This document shows, in pieces, positions 55,929 through 64,000 of a DNA stretch of 64,000 bases. The stretch is from assembly GCA_039970095.1 (NCBI GenBank), contig JBDVMP010000108.1:76063-140062 (forward strand), given 5' to 3'. Position 1 is the first letter of the stretch. Each line of letters starts with the position of its first letter. This stretch comes from JAMZMI01 sp039970095. GTDB taxonomy: Bacteria; Bacteroidota; Bacteroidia; Cytophagales; Cyclobacteriaceae. Position numbers and translations under genes: made by a program. The notes beneath the pieces were generated by a model, which saw nothing but the letters and a program-made list of their open reading frames with translations, ran no database searches and had not been told where the DNA came from.

Positions 55929-56630
55929 TTATTTCTGTGGCTTTCCTTTAGGTCTAAGCGGACGAAGCTCCAAATCGGCCGGAAGTAAATTTGGGTGAGT
56001 GTCAAGCACATCAACAATTGCCTTGGCAATATCTTGCGGGCGCATCATATTTTCGTTGGCCTGAATCGCATCTATGTCATCGAAAAATGCTGTGTTTACA
56101 CTACCAGGATATACATTGGTTACTTTGATTCCCCAATCGCGAAGCTCCATCATGAGCGAATGTCCAAATCCGGTCACGGCATGTTTGGTAGCCACATAGC
56201 CGCTCAAATTCTTGATCCCATTGATACCAGCTATAGAGCTCACATTGATGATATGTCCTGTATCCATTCGCTTCATGTCCGGCACTACCATTTTAGTGCA
56301 ATACATAAGCCCATGTACGTTTACATCAAACATGGCCTTCCAGTCTGCCACCTCTATTTCATCTATTGGGGCCATCACTCCAAATCCGGCATTGTTGATT
56401 AAAAAATGAATATCATTTCCAAGAAACCGGACAGACTCAGCATGGGCTGCCTGTACAGCGCTCAAGTCGCCTACATCGGCTTTTACAAACTGGAAATTAG
56501 TATCGTCGAGATCGGGTTTATTTCTACTCCAGCCGGCAACTTTGACTCCTGCTTGCAAAAGCAGTTTCACAGTTTCCAGCCCAATTCCTTTACTTACTCC
56601 CGTTACAATTGCATTTTTGCCTTTCAGCAT
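55929..56630 (-). CDS. Short-chain dehydrogenase/reductase
   Basis: A 233-residue classical SDR. Cofactor motif GVSKGIG near residue 11, NNAGFG, catalytic Ser in NVSSIAG, and YVATKH for the Tyr-Lys pair. The Arg in GWSRNK after the second strand suggests NADP(H). The ATG at 56630 matches the usual start (MLKGKNAIVTG). It heads the operon with gldAFG, 1 nt before gldA. The substrate is unknown, and a link to gliding is not evident. Confidence 0.9.
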   Translation of the reverse strand: MLKGKNAIVTGVSKGIGLETVKLLLQAGVKVAGWSRNKPDLDDTNFQFVKADVGDLSAVQAAHAESVRFLGNDIHFLINNAGFGVMAPIDEIEVADWKAMFDVNVHGLMYCTKMVVPDMKRMDTGHIINVSSIAGINGIKNLSGYVATKHAVTGFGHSLMMELRDWGIKVTNVYPGSVNTAFFDDIDAIQANENMMRPQDIAKAIVDVLDTHPNLLPADLELRPLRPKGKPQK

Positions 56631-56757
56631 AGAAATAGCTGTTTTTAGATGAGTATTCTCAATCGAATATCGAAACGCAATATTCAATCATTTTATTTTC
56701 AATCCCAAACCAAGCAGAGCTGGGAATGGTTCTGTTTGAAATGAAAAACTTTAGTAA

Positions 56758-57285
56758 ATGATAACCATCGTTTGTGGCACCAACAGAGTGGACTCTGTTT
56801 CATTCAAAATATGTGAGCAATATCGCGATCTCCTTGGGGAAAAAGGTATGAAAAGTCAGATTATAGATTTGAAGGATTTACCAGACGATTTCACCTTTTC
56901 GGCACTTTATCACAACTCAGGAAAGAATCAGGTTTTCAATGGATTCAGGAATGTGATGAAAGAAAGTCAAAAGTTCGTTTTCGTGGTGCCAGAGTATAAT
57001 GGTTCTTTCCCCGGCGTACTCAAAGCTTTCATCGATGGGCTGGAGTACCCAAATACTTTTAAGAATAAAAAGTGCGCGCTTATCGGCCTTTCTTCCGGCA
57101 TTCAGGGAGCAGGTCTGGCACTCAGCCACCTCACAGATATTTTTAACTATTGTGGCATGCATGTGCTGGCGCAAAAAGTGAAGCTGGCAAGAATAGAAGC
57201 CAATACTGATGACGACTGGAACATCACAAATGATTTATATAAGCAGTTGCTGCAAGAGCAAGTAGGAGAGTTTGTTGAGTTTTAG
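56758..57285 (+). CDS. NAD(P)H-dependent FMN reductase
   Basis: A 175-residue flavodoxin-like protein. It starts MITIVCGTNRVDSVSFKI, the phosphate-binding loop of NADPH-dependent FMN reductases, and has VPEYNGSFPGVLKAFIDGL, the family signature at about 79-97. It reduces FMN or a small quinone-like substrate. The next gene follows by 9 nt. Confidence 0.9.
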   Translation: MITIVCGTNRVDSVSFKICEQYRDLLGEKGMKSQIIDLKDLPDDFTFSALYHNSGKNQVFNGFRNVMKESQKFVFVVPEYNGSFPGVLKAFIDGLEYPNTFKNKKCALIGLSSGIQGAGLALSHLTDIFNYCGMHVLAQKVKLARIEANTDDDWNITNDLYKQLLQEQVGEFVEF

Positions 57286-57294
57286 AATTTAGAT

Positions 57295-57903
57295 ATGAAA
57301 TTAATTCTTATTATCATATTTTCAGTTTTGTTTGGAAGTGCGCTAGCTCAAGAAATACTGGAAATCAAACCTCGGGGTTCTTCTGTGCTAATAATTGCAA
57401 AAGACACATTAGAGGTTAAAAACATAGGATTCCCAATTCTCAAGGAAAAGCCAATAAGGGGGATTTACATGAATCATCAAGAATTCCTTTACAATAAACC
57501 ACGGACGGTGGAAAATTTTAAAGTCGTAAAGGAAAAGCGCTTTCATAAAAGCTGGAAAGGAACATATTCATTTTATCCGGTCAAGATAAAAAGAAGTCGA
57601 AAAATTCGATGTTGGGGTTTTTTCGATGGAAATAATTTTTACGTTAATCACCTTGATGAGTATTTCCCGATTGAAATAATTGATTCTGAATTCTTTTTTT
57701 ATGCATACGGAATTCCCAATTACGATTTCGCTAATGTTGCCGCTTACACCGGAACACTATTAGGAGGAGCTGTATCAATTGCTGCTACTGAATCAGCAAT
57801 AAATAAAGCAAAGAATCAAAGAGTCTATTACCAGTTTGATCCTGGGACTGGAAGGGCCAAACCTAAAAAGCTAATTTCTGAAGACGGAACGGTTGAACAT
57901 TAA
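57295..57903 (+). CDS. Exported hypothetical protein
   Basis: A 202-residue protein with a clear signal peptide (cleavage near GSALAQ) and no recognised domain. The middle is rich in aromatic and basic residues (WKGTYSFYPVKIKRSRKIRCWGFFDG). A Gly/Ala-rich hydrophobic stretch, GTLLGGAVSIAATESAI (about 160-176), could insert in or touch a membrane. No stop or terminator separates it from the reductase gene upstream. No function can be assigned. Confidence 0.75.
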   Translation: MKLILIIIFSVLFGSALAQEILEIKPRGSSVLIIAKDTLEVKNIGFPILKEKPIRGIYMNHQEFLYNKPRTVENFKVVKEKRFHKSWKGTYSFYPVKIKRSRKIRCWGFFDGNNFYVNHLDEYFPIEIIDSEFFFYAYGIPNYDFANVAAYTGTLLGGAVSIAATESAINKAKNQRVYYQFDPGTGRAKPKKLISEDGTVEH

Positions 57904-57914
57904 AGTCGAGAAAC

Positions 57915-57946
57915 TTGAATCAAATTAACTTGAAATTTTACCTTTG
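57915..57946 (+). promoter_or_regulatory. Promoter of the DUF4494 gene
   Basis: TTG (57915-57917), a 21-bp spacer and TACCTTTG (57939-57946) fit the Bacteroidota promoter form. Transcription would begin about 28 nt before the ATG at 57981. Confidence 0.5.
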
Positions 57947-57980
57947 CCACCCTTTTCAAAAAACTCAAAACAAACAATAG

Positions 57981-58463
57981 ATGAAAACCTGGTATTCGTG
58001 CAAAATCAAATACAACAAAGAACAAGAAAACGGAATGCTCAAGCAGGTAACAGAAGCGTACCTGGTAGATGCATTGTCTTACACGGAAGCAGAAGCCAGA
58101 ATCTATGAAGCCATGGAGCGGGACCTCAACGGGGAGTTTGCAGTGACCATGATCACAAAGACCAATCTTTCAGAAATCATCAAAGATGAAAACGAAACCG
58201 CCGAGGAGTGGTGGAAAGCCAAAGTCATTTATACGACTGTAGATGGCGATTCTGAAAAAGAGGTGAGAATCAACAACTACTTTCTGGTAGCGGCAGACAA
58301 CATCAGCGAATGCGTAAATAAGGTCAATGAATTTCTTAAATCTATGCTTGTGCCATACGCCATCCCATCAGTGACACTCACCAAAATCATTGATGTATTT
58401 GAATATGGAGAGGAACGCATCCCTTCCAACCTTAAGCCTCTGAGTGAAGTAACGGGAGAGTAA
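57981..58463 (+). CDS. DUF4494 family protein
   Basis: A 160-residue cytoplasmic protein of the DUF4494 family, which seems confined to Bacteroidota. It begins MKTWYSCKIKYNKEQENGMLKQVTEAYLVDALSYTEAEARIYE, with a later EEWWKAKVIYTTVDGDSEKE repeat of the same strand-strand-helix layout, suggesting two related halves. The function is unknown. Confidence 0.88.
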   Translation: MKTWYSCKIKYNKEQENGMLKQVTEAYLVDALSYTEAEARIYEAMERDLNGEFAVTMITKTNLSEIIKDENETAEEWWKAKVIYTTVDGDSEKEVRINNYFLVAADNISECVNKVNEFLKSMLVPYAIPSVTLTKIIDVFEYGEERIPSNLKPLSEVTGE

Positions 58464-58481
58464 CTTTTCAGATCACAAAAA

Positions 58482-58511
58482 AAGATTAGGATCGCCGGTT
58501 ACCGGCGATCC
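58482..58511 (-). terminator. Terminator hairpin spanning the M61 gene stop codon
   Basis: A perfect 10-bp stem GGATCGCCGG (58489-58498) / CCGGCGATCC (58502-58511) has a 3-nt loop that is exactly the TAA stop codon of the M61 gene. About six nt later the minus-strand transcript has seven U. The stem's coding arm encodes the last residues MDRR. Confidence 0.75.
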
Positions 58512-60034
58512 ATATTTTCGCTCCATGCGAAAAATAGCTTCTGCTGCTCAGGAGTTGGGTCAGTCATTTGGGTGATCACCGGTCGGTCTTGATCATCACG
58601 CTCTATTTTCAGGCCGATCTTAGCAAAATATTCGGCATGCGGCAGAGGGTTAGCCTCCAGCACATACATATCAAAAAAATCTCTGATTTCAGGATACGTC
58701 ATCTCGGCAATATCATCGAAAAATGTCTCCTCAGAAACCGGATTTCCTTTCCCATACTTATCTACCAGATCAAGCATCAGTTCACGCAAACCATATGTTC
58801 CTTCTGACAACTCCAATAAACGAATATCCAGCAGCCCGGCTGTAAGCGACCCTTTGTAATAAACATTCCCATATTGTTTTGAACCTTCTCCCCCATTGAA
58901 AGACTCATCGGAAATTTTCTTTAAACTCCATGTTGTATCAAAGTAGCGCTCATCGACAAGTATTTTATAAATGATTGAGTTGGACAAATAATCCTGAAGA
59001 TCAATCACCCCACCTCTGTAAAGCAACATATTAGAAGCCCACTCCGTGACACCTTCATACAGCCAAAGGTGAATGGAAGGAGTTGGCTCCACAAAATTGA
59101 AGGACTCCACCACCTCACTGTGGATATTGAGAGGAGTCACAATGTGAAAAAATTCATGAGAGGCAATATCTGTCACACTTTTCATAAACTCGGCTGTAGG
59201 CTCTCCTTCCTTTAGCACATACTCCGAGCTATAACTATGCTCCCAGGCACCTGTCTGCCCGGTAAGGTTCGGTTCGAAAAAGTAAAGAAAAGTGTATCTA
59301 TCCACAGGCAGACGGATCAAAAAATCATTGGTCGCATTGAGCATATCTTCCATATTGGCAAGCAGCAATTCGGAATTGAGCAAACCCTGAGCAGAATACG
59401 TGTAAATCTCCACTTCAGTGTCTGCCACCTTTGCCGCCGCAAAAGTCAAATCTCCAGAGAGGATCGGCGAATCAACTGCATGATCAAAATCATCTGCAAC
59501 AAAGTAATCACCCGATTTACCCAATGCTGTTCCTGTTGTCCAGCTATCTTTTCCCACCACTTTTACTTGCAAAGGACTTTTTTGATACCCTTCAAAATAG
59601 CCAATCATAGTGTGGGTATTGATCAAAGTATGATCCTCCTCAATAGAAGAACCTGCCATCAAATAAATGGGATATTCTTCGACCTCCGTATCAAAAGTTT
59701 CCGCCACCTTATAAGTGATTTTTTTCACCTTATGTGGCTTGTCTATCTTAAACTGATTGACCGAAACACGCTCGGCTTCAAGTTCCATTCCAAGCCAATT
59801 ATACGCCTTAAAATCACTAATGAAACGACCAATATTCATGGTCTGATAAGTGCCCGGTGCTGTAGCTGCAAACTGGTAGATATTGCTAGTCTTGTCTATT
59901 TTAATTTCCGGAGTTAGCGAAACATAAAACGTGTCCAGATTTTGTGTCACGTCTATATCATAAGAGAATTGTGCCTGTTGTGCAAAAGCCGAAACAAAAC
60001 TCAAAGCCACGAGGGTAGAAAGAATATTCTTCAT
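58499..60034 (-). CDS. M61-family peptidase (glycyl aminopeptidase type)
   Basis: A 511-residue exported metallopeptidase: signal peptide (cleavage near SAFAQQ), an N-terminal beta domain (about 22-200), and a catalytic domain with zinc site HEFFH (293-297) and third ligand E327 in LYEGVTEWASN. M61 enzymes usually end in a PDZ domain of about 90 residues; this one stops after a short tail, so the PDZ domain is missing. It is likely periplasmic and removes N-terminal residues from peptides. -7 element at 60079-60086. Confidence 0.9.
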   Translation of the reverse strand: MKNILSTLVALSFVSAFAQQAQFSYDIDVTQNLDTFYVSLTPEIKIDKTSNIYQFAATAPGTYQTMNIGRFISDFKAYNWLGMELEAERVSVNQFKIDKPHKVKKITYKVAETFDTEVEEYPIYLMAGSSIEEDHTLINTHTMIGYFEGYQKSPLQVKVVGKDSWTTGTALGKSGDYFVADDFDHAVDSPILSGDLTFAAAKVADTEVEIYTYSAQGLLNSELLLANMEDMLNATNDFLIRLPVDRYTFLYFFEPNLTGQTGAWEHSYSSEYVLKEGEPTAEFMKSVTDIASHEFFHIVTPLNIHSEVVESFNFVEPTPSIHLWLYEGVTEWASNMLLYRGGVIDLQDYLSNSIIYKILVDERYFDTTWSLKKISDESFNGGEGSKQYGNVYYKGSLTAGLLDIRLLELSEGTYGLRELMLDLVDKYGKGNPVSEETFFDDIAEMTYPEIRDFFDMYVLEANPLPHAEYFAKIGLKIERDDQDRPVITQMTDPTPEQQKLFFAWSENMDRR

Positions 60035-60078
60035 GTTTTTTTTATTAGTCCTGAATTTATACGCCTAAAAAGCGCTGA

Positions 60079-60086
60079 CAAACCTA
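60079..60086 (-). promoter_or_regulatory. -7 element of the M61 gene
   Basis: TAGGTTTG on the minus strand fits TAnnTTTG, 45 nt before the ATG. No TTG lies at the expected distance, so this is tentative. Confidence 0.35.
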
Positions 60087-60202
60087 ATGATTTGATTGAT
60101 GGTGAAAACTGTGTTTAACTGGAAAAATTAAATTTTGAAGTGGCTCATCACACTCTGACTTTAGCTGAACGCACATTTTTAAAAATGATATAAAACAATC
60201 AA

Positions 60203-61792
60203 ATGAAAGTACTTTATGTTTTGAAATATATATTTACAACCATGAACACCTTTCAAAACACAATTTTCCTACAACTAATCTCGTTTATCCTTTTTTCTGC
60301 TTTTGAAAACACAGCTACTGCGCAGGATTTGCAGGAAGTGGAAATAGATAAAGAAATCACGGAGGTGCAACCCATGACAGGGATTGTTTTTTGGCCAGGC
60401 AACTCTCAGGTAGAGACTGATGCCATATCTCTTGAGTTTTCGTATATGCTTTACAATGAAATTGTCTCGGAAAAAGGCGTGTATGACTGGTCTGAAGTAG
60501 AAACGCTTCTAGACGAAATGGCTGCAAGAAACCATCAGGCAGTTCTGAGATTCAGGTTTACCTACCCCGGCAAAAAGACTGCTGTACCAGATTACATCAA
60601 AGCCCTGGCTGACTACAACGAAACCGAAGGCACCACCGAGGGGCAAACCACCTGGTTTCCCGATTGGACACATCAGGAGTTGATAGATTTCACCATCGAA
60701 TTTTACGAAAGATATGCTGAGAAATATGATGGCGATCCACGTCTCGCTTTTGTCCAAACCGGCTTTGGCCTGTGGGCAGAGTATCATATCTATGATGGCC
60801 CCTCTATCATCGGGGAGACTTTTCCCAGCAAAGATTTTCAAGCAAGCTTTTTTAAACACCTGGACACTCTTTTTGTGCAAACAAATTGGAGTATTTCCAT
60901 AGATGCTGCCAGCAGTACCTACTCTCCTTTTTCTGCAGATCCGGATCTCCTTAATATCAATTTCGGACTGTTTGATGATTCGTTTATGCATTCGACCCAC
61001 AGCGGATACAATACACAATCGTGGAATTTCTTTGATCGCGAAAGGTACAAAACAGCACCAGCTGGAGGAGAATTTAGCTACTACTCAGATTATGATCAAA
61101 AGAATGTGCTCAACGAAGACATAGGTGCATACGGTATTGCTTTTGAAACTTTTGTAGAAGACTTCCACATGAGCTATATCAACGGAAACGATCAAAACAG
61201 ATATCAATCCATAGATAGAATCAAGGATGCGAGCATGTACATGGGCTATCGTTTTAAAATTAATTCGTTCAAAACTGCATCCGCCAATTCAATTGTAGAA
61301 ATAAAAAACGTGGGTGTCGCTCCCATCTATTACGATGCTTACGTAACTGTAAATGGAGTTCGTGCTACTGAATCATTGAAATATCTATCTCCAGGAGAAA
61401 ATCTAACCTGCGAAATCGCTTCTGGCGGATCACCATCAACGCTTACGATAGAATCAGACTATATTTTACCTACTCAGGAAATAGAATACTACGGCACTGT
61501 AAACGAGCCTTATGTATATGTGCCCAAAGACCCTGAGGAAACGCTGGATATAGAAAAAGCAAGCCCGACAGCAAAAAACCTTCAAGTCATGATGAGTGAT
61601 GATAACATCATACTGAAGGCCAACGATCAGGAGTTAGGATATGTCATCATCTATGACCTGCAGGGCAAGATTCTAATGAACCTTACCCTCCCCTCTTCAA
61701 CACAAGTTTCCATTCCAAAATCTAACATTCAAGCATCGGGTATTTTAGTTATCCGAACCAATCTAGGATCTGAGAGAATACTGATCAAATAG
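60203..61792 (+). CDS. DUF4832-like secreted TIM-barrel protein with T9SS sorting domain
   Basis: A 529-residue protein. The start is either the ATG at 60203, which gives a basic N-region, or the ATG at 60242. The signal peptide ends near ATAQD. The main part (about 50-380) resembles DUF4832/DUF4874 proteins: TGIVFWPGN, QAVLRFRFTYPGKK, VQTGFGLWAEYH, a layout like glycosidase TIM barrels (residues in LWAEYH could be catalytic, inferred only). A beta domain follows, then a type A T9SS sorting domain (VIIYDLQGKILMNLTL...ILVIRTNLGSERILIK). Expected at the cell surface or released. Substrate unknown. Confidence 0.78.
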   Translation: MKVLYVLKYIFTTMNTFQNTIFLQLISFILFSAFENTATAQDLQEVEIDKEITEVQPMTGIVFWPGNSQVETDAISLEFSYMLYNEIVSEKGVYDWSEVETLLDEMAARNHQAVLRFRFTYPGKKTAVPDYIKALADYNETEGTTEGQTTWFPDWTHQELIDFTIEFYERYAEKYDGDPRLAFVQTGFGLWAEYHIYDGPSIIGETFPSKDFQASFFKHLDTLFVQTNWSISIDAASSTYSPFSADPDLLNINFGLFDDSFMHSTHSGYNTQSWNFFDRERYKTAPAGGEFSYYSDYDQKNVLNEDIGAYGIAFETFVEDFHMSYINGNDQNRYQSIDRIKDASMYMGYRFKINSFKTASANSIVEIKNVGVAPIYYDAYVTVNGVRATESLKYLSPGENLTCEIASGGSPSTLTIESDYILPTQEIEYYGTVNEPYVYVPKDPEETLDIEKASPTAKNLQVMMSDDNIILKANDQELGYVIIYDLQGKILMNLTLPSSTQVSIPKSNIQASGILVIRTNLGSERILIK

Positions 61793-61881
61793 CCCTGATA
61801 GAGGTGGTATCCTGGCGCCCAAGCGGCAGATAAAGCCGATAGCAGGAATATCTGTTCGCACCAAAAAAGTCCGTTCGCTTC

Positions 61882-61896
61882 AAAAAAAAAAAAAAA
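61882..61896 (+). repeat. A15 homopolymer upstream of marR
   Basis: Fifteen A in a row lie just before the first operator half-site of the marR gene. An imperfect repeat GTTCGC-3 nt-AAAAAA precedes it. Such tracts are prone to slippage and could alter promoter spacing. Confidence 0.7.
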
Positions 61897-61907
61897 TACA
61901 CATATAT

Positions 61908-61951
61908 GTAGCTAACTACGTAAATATTTTTACTTTTATGTAGTCAACTAC
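61908..61951 (+). promoter_or_regulatory. Double operator of the MarR regulator
   Basis: Two palindromes of one type, GTAGCTAACTAC (61908-61919) and GTAGTCAACTAC (61940-61951), have centres 32 bp apart, about three helical turns, so they face the same side of DNA. The gap holds TACTTTTA, near the -7 form. The second ends 12 nt before the marR ATG. This is a typical self-repressed MarR promoter. Confidence 0.65.
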
Positions 61952-61963
61952 GGATCTAACACA

Positions 61964-62440
61964 ATGAAAGACTTTACGACAGAACTAGGGTGCCTTGGAT
62001 TTACCATGCGGCTGAAACGATTAGCCGATGCGCTGATTCACGATGGCCGGAAAATGTACAAAGAGTTGGGGATCGATATTGAACCAAATTGGTATGTGGT
62101 GTTTCGCCTGATCAAAAAAGAAGGAGAACTGTCTGTCACTGAAATAGCCGAAAGAATTGGGTTGGCCCACCCCTCTGTTATTTCCATTACCAATAAAATG
62201 ATCAAAGCGGACTATCTCTACTCCACCCCCTGCAAACTAGACAACAGAAGGCGCGTACTCAACCTCACCCAAAAAGCGCAAGCAAAACTGCCCGAGCTTG
62301 AGCGAATATGGGATGCCGGAGAACGCGGTGTGATCAAAGCCTTGACCGACACCAACACCATGCAAGCACTCGCCATCCTGGAAAAACGCTTTGGCGAAAA
62401 GGGATTTAAAGATCGAACACTGGAAGAACTAAACAATTGA
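61964..62440 (+). CDS. MarR-family transcriptional regulator
   Basis: A 158-residue winged-helix protein. The HTH is in GELSVTEIAERIGLAHPSVISITNKMIKADYL (about 55-86), with the wing at DNRRRVLNLTQKAQ. Dimer helices lie at both ends. It is the first gene of an operon with a GNAT enzyme, a small membrane protein and an EamA transporter, and a double palindrome covers its promoter. Likely an autorepressor that responds to a small ligand. Confidence 0.9.
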   Translation: MKDFTTELGCLGFTMRLKRLADALIHDGRKMYKELGIDIEPNWYVVFRLIKKEGELSVTEIAERIGLAHPSVISITNKMIKADYLYSTPCKLDNRRRVLNLTQKAQAKLPELERIWDAGERGVIKALTDTNTMQALAILEKRFGEKGFKDRTLEELNN

Positions 62441-62443
62441 GAA

Positions 62444-62929
62444 ATGAACGCTATCTCACAACCTGAATTAACTGTAGAAATCATCAACTACGAGAAGCGA
62501 TATGCCTCGGATTTTGCCAGGCTAAACTACTGGTGGCTGGAGCAATACTTCGAGGTAGAAAAGCATGACCAGGAAATGCTTGACGATCCTGAAAAGTGGA
62601 TCATTGAGCCGGGAGGTCAGATATTCTTCGCTAAGTACGACGGGCAAATCGTCGGGACAGCTGCGTTGATTGTGGAGGACGCAGAGACTTTTGAGCTGGC
62701 CAAAATGGGTGTATTACCGGAATATCAGGGCGCCAAAATAGGAAAGCGCTTAATTCAGCACGCCATAGAAGCTGCTCGTGTAGCCGGCATGGAGCAACTG
62801 GTACTTGAGTCTAACACCAAACTCACGCCCGCCCTCAACTTATACATCAACTCTGGTTTCAAGGCTGCACCACTGTCGGACTGCTCTCCATACGCGCGAT
62901 GCAATATCAGAATGAGTCTAAGCTTATGA
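62444..62929 (+). CDS. GNAT-family N-acetyltransferase
   Basis: A 161-residue GNAT enzyme. Acetyl-CoA site: FELAKMGVLPEYQGAKIGKRLIQHAI (motif A, QGAKIG at about 98-103). The N-terminal part has YWWLEQYFEVEKHDQEML, the usual opening of this subgroup. It starts 3 nt after marR and overlaps the next gene by 4 nt (ATGA). Substrate unknown. Confidence 0.9.
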   Translation: MNAISQPELTVEIINYEKRYASDFARLNYWWLEQYFEVEKHDQEMLDDPEKWIIEPGGQIFFAKYDGQIVGTAALIVEDAETFELAKMGVLPEYQGAKIGKRLIQHAIEAARVAGMEQLVLESNTKLTPALNLYINSGFKAAPLSDCSPYARCNIRMSLSL

Positions 62930-63162
62930 TTGATTCTATCAACCCTGAATGGATCGGCTATCTGGCTCTCGGGCTGGGCATACTCGCTATCAGCATGAAA
63001 CGAATGTTCTTGCTGCGCATAGTTCATGCCCTTTCGGCTATTGGATACCTGATCTACGGAATCCTGATTGAGGCCAGTCCGGTAATTCTTGCGGGTGTTT
63101 TGTTTCTGTGTATTCACAGCTATCATATTCTACAATTACTAAAGAAATCATCACATGAGTAA
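62926..63162 (+). CDS. Small membrane protein (78 residues)
   Basis: Three likely membrane helices (WIGYLALGLGILAISM, LLRIVHALSAIGYLIYGIL, PVILAGVLFLCIHSYHIL) fill this short protein. It overlaps both neighbours: by 4 nt at the start (ATGA) and 8 nt at the end. The layout resembles YgjV-like inner membrane proteins; this is a loose comparison. Function unknown. Confidence 0.75.
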   Translation: MIDSINPEWIGYLALGLGILAISMKRMFLLRIVHALSAIGYLIYGILIEASPVILAGVLFLCIHSYHILQLLKKSSHE

Positions 63163-64000
63163 AGATTACTCTCACCAACTTCTGGTAATACTCAACTTCA
63201 TAGCTATTTATATCATTTGGGGCACCACCTATTTGGCAATAGCTCTTGCTGTGAAAGAAATACCCCCATTTTTAGTTGCAGGATTACGCTTTTCTAGTGC
63301 TGGAATACTGATGCTCATGTACGTTATTCTAATCAAAGGAGAAAAACTCCCATCCATTAAAACCATCATCAACAACCTGATTGTTGGCACTATCATATTG
63401 GTTAGTGGTCAGGGGCTATTGATTTGGTCCGAGCAATATATCGCTTCAGGGTATGCTTCTATTTTGATTGCCACCCTCCCACTTTGGTTTATCCTCATGG
63501 ACAAACGGCACTGGAAGTTGTATTTCAACAACCCCTTTATCATTATCGGTTTGATACTGGGATTTGGCGGCATCTTATTGCTTTTCAAAGATCATCTAAG
63601 CGGACCAATTGGAGAAAGTGAAGTTCCCCTTCAAATTATTGCATCATTGGCTGTTCTGGTAGGGGGCATTTGCTGGGTGGGGGGCACTATCTATTACCGC
63701 TCCTACCCATCACCAGGCTCCATGTATTCCAATTTGGGGTGGCAGCTGGTTTTAGCTTCTATAGTCTGTTTTGCGATAAGCTCAATATTCAACGAAACAG
63801 AAGGCCTGATCTGGAGCTCCATTTCGTATCAGGCATGGGGATCATTGATGTATCTTTCCATAGCAGGCTCGATCATCGCCTTCATTGCCTACACGTGGCT
63901 TCTCAACGAAGTTCCTTCCGCCATTGTCAGCACATACGCCTACATCAACCCTATCATTGCGGTCTTTTTTGGATGGCTCGTTGCTGATGAAATAATAACC
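63155..64000 (+). CDS. EamA-family (DMT) transporter, partial
   Basis: At least 282 residues, cut by the right edge. The ATG at 63155 lies inside the preceding gene. The protein opens MSKDYSHQLLVILNFIAIYIIWGTTYLAIALAVKEIPPF, with the IIWGTTYLAI signature of EamA proteins and about nine membrane helices visible, including the second-repeat IAYTWLLNEVPSAIVSTYAYINPIIAVFFGW. These export metabolites or drugs; in a MarR-controlled operon, efflux of a toxic compound is plausible but not shown. Confidence 0.9.
   Translation, partial: MSKDYSHQLLVILNFIAIYIIWGTTYLAIALAVKEIPPFLVAGLRFSSAGILMLMYVILIKGEKLPSIKTIINNLIVGTIILVSGQGLLIWSEQYIASGYASILIATLPLWFILMDKRHWKLYFNNPFIIIGLILGFGGILLLFKDHLSGPIGESEVPLQIIASLAVLVGGICWVGGTIYYRSYPSPGSMYSNLGWQLVLASIVCFAISSIFNETEGLIWSSISYQAWGSLMYLSIAGSIIAFIAYTWLLNEVPSAIVSTYAYINPIIAVFFGWLVADEIIT

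Overview
The window comes from a gliding member of the Bacteroidota, most likely order Cytophagales. The evidence is a SusC/SusD pair controlled by a hybrid two-component sensor, gliding genes gldA-gldF-gldG, proteins ending in type IX secretion (T9SS) sorting domains, a bacillithiol enzyme (BshB1), and promoters of the Bacteroidota form TTG-N19-TAnnTTTG. The species cannot be fixed from the sequence alone. I see no prophage, insertion sequence or CRISPR array.

Layout. Positions 1-14466 hold a polysaccharide utilization locus. A plus-strand hybrid sensor/regulator faces a minus-strand operon of SusC, SusD, a SusE-like lipoprotein, a secreted FAD oxidoreductase, two tandem clan GH-A glycosidase lipoproteins and a further lipoprotein cut by the left edge. 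Positions 14467-15587 carry no protein gene. They hold REP-like hairpins and three tandem tRNA-Thr units: one normal tRNA-Thr(TGT) and two expanded, rearranged relatives that each keep an intrinsic terminator. This is the most unusual part of the window.

Positions 15588-32350 are mostly housekeeping: DUF349 protein, YqgE, MiaE, PdxH, a glycosyltransferase, BshB1, the pyruvate dehydrogenase E2 subunit, a YheT-like hydrolase, an SRAP-fold protein with a degenerate active site, two PD40-propeller envelope paralogues (one with an OmpA domain), a FabH-type synthase, a MORN-repeat protein and RsmE. Positions 32347-41136 encode one 2929-residue T9SS surface protein.

Positions 41274-58463 carry a duplicated-domain lipoprotein with Tex, a TlpA-like thioredoxin, glycerate kinase, a SixA-like phosphatase, topoisomerase I, an HTH-Fic protein with a palindromic operator, DnaN, and the gliding ABC operon (SDR, gldA, gldF, gldG, DUF4340-like), followed by small redox and hypothetical genes. 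Positions 58499-64000 hold an M61 peptidase, a DUF4832-like T9SS protein and a MarR-GNAT-membrane protein-EamA operon with a double operator.

Functionally, the PUL and the T9SS-exported proteins point to a surface-attached polysaccharide degrader. The GldAFG transporter fits its gliding and secretion lifestyle.
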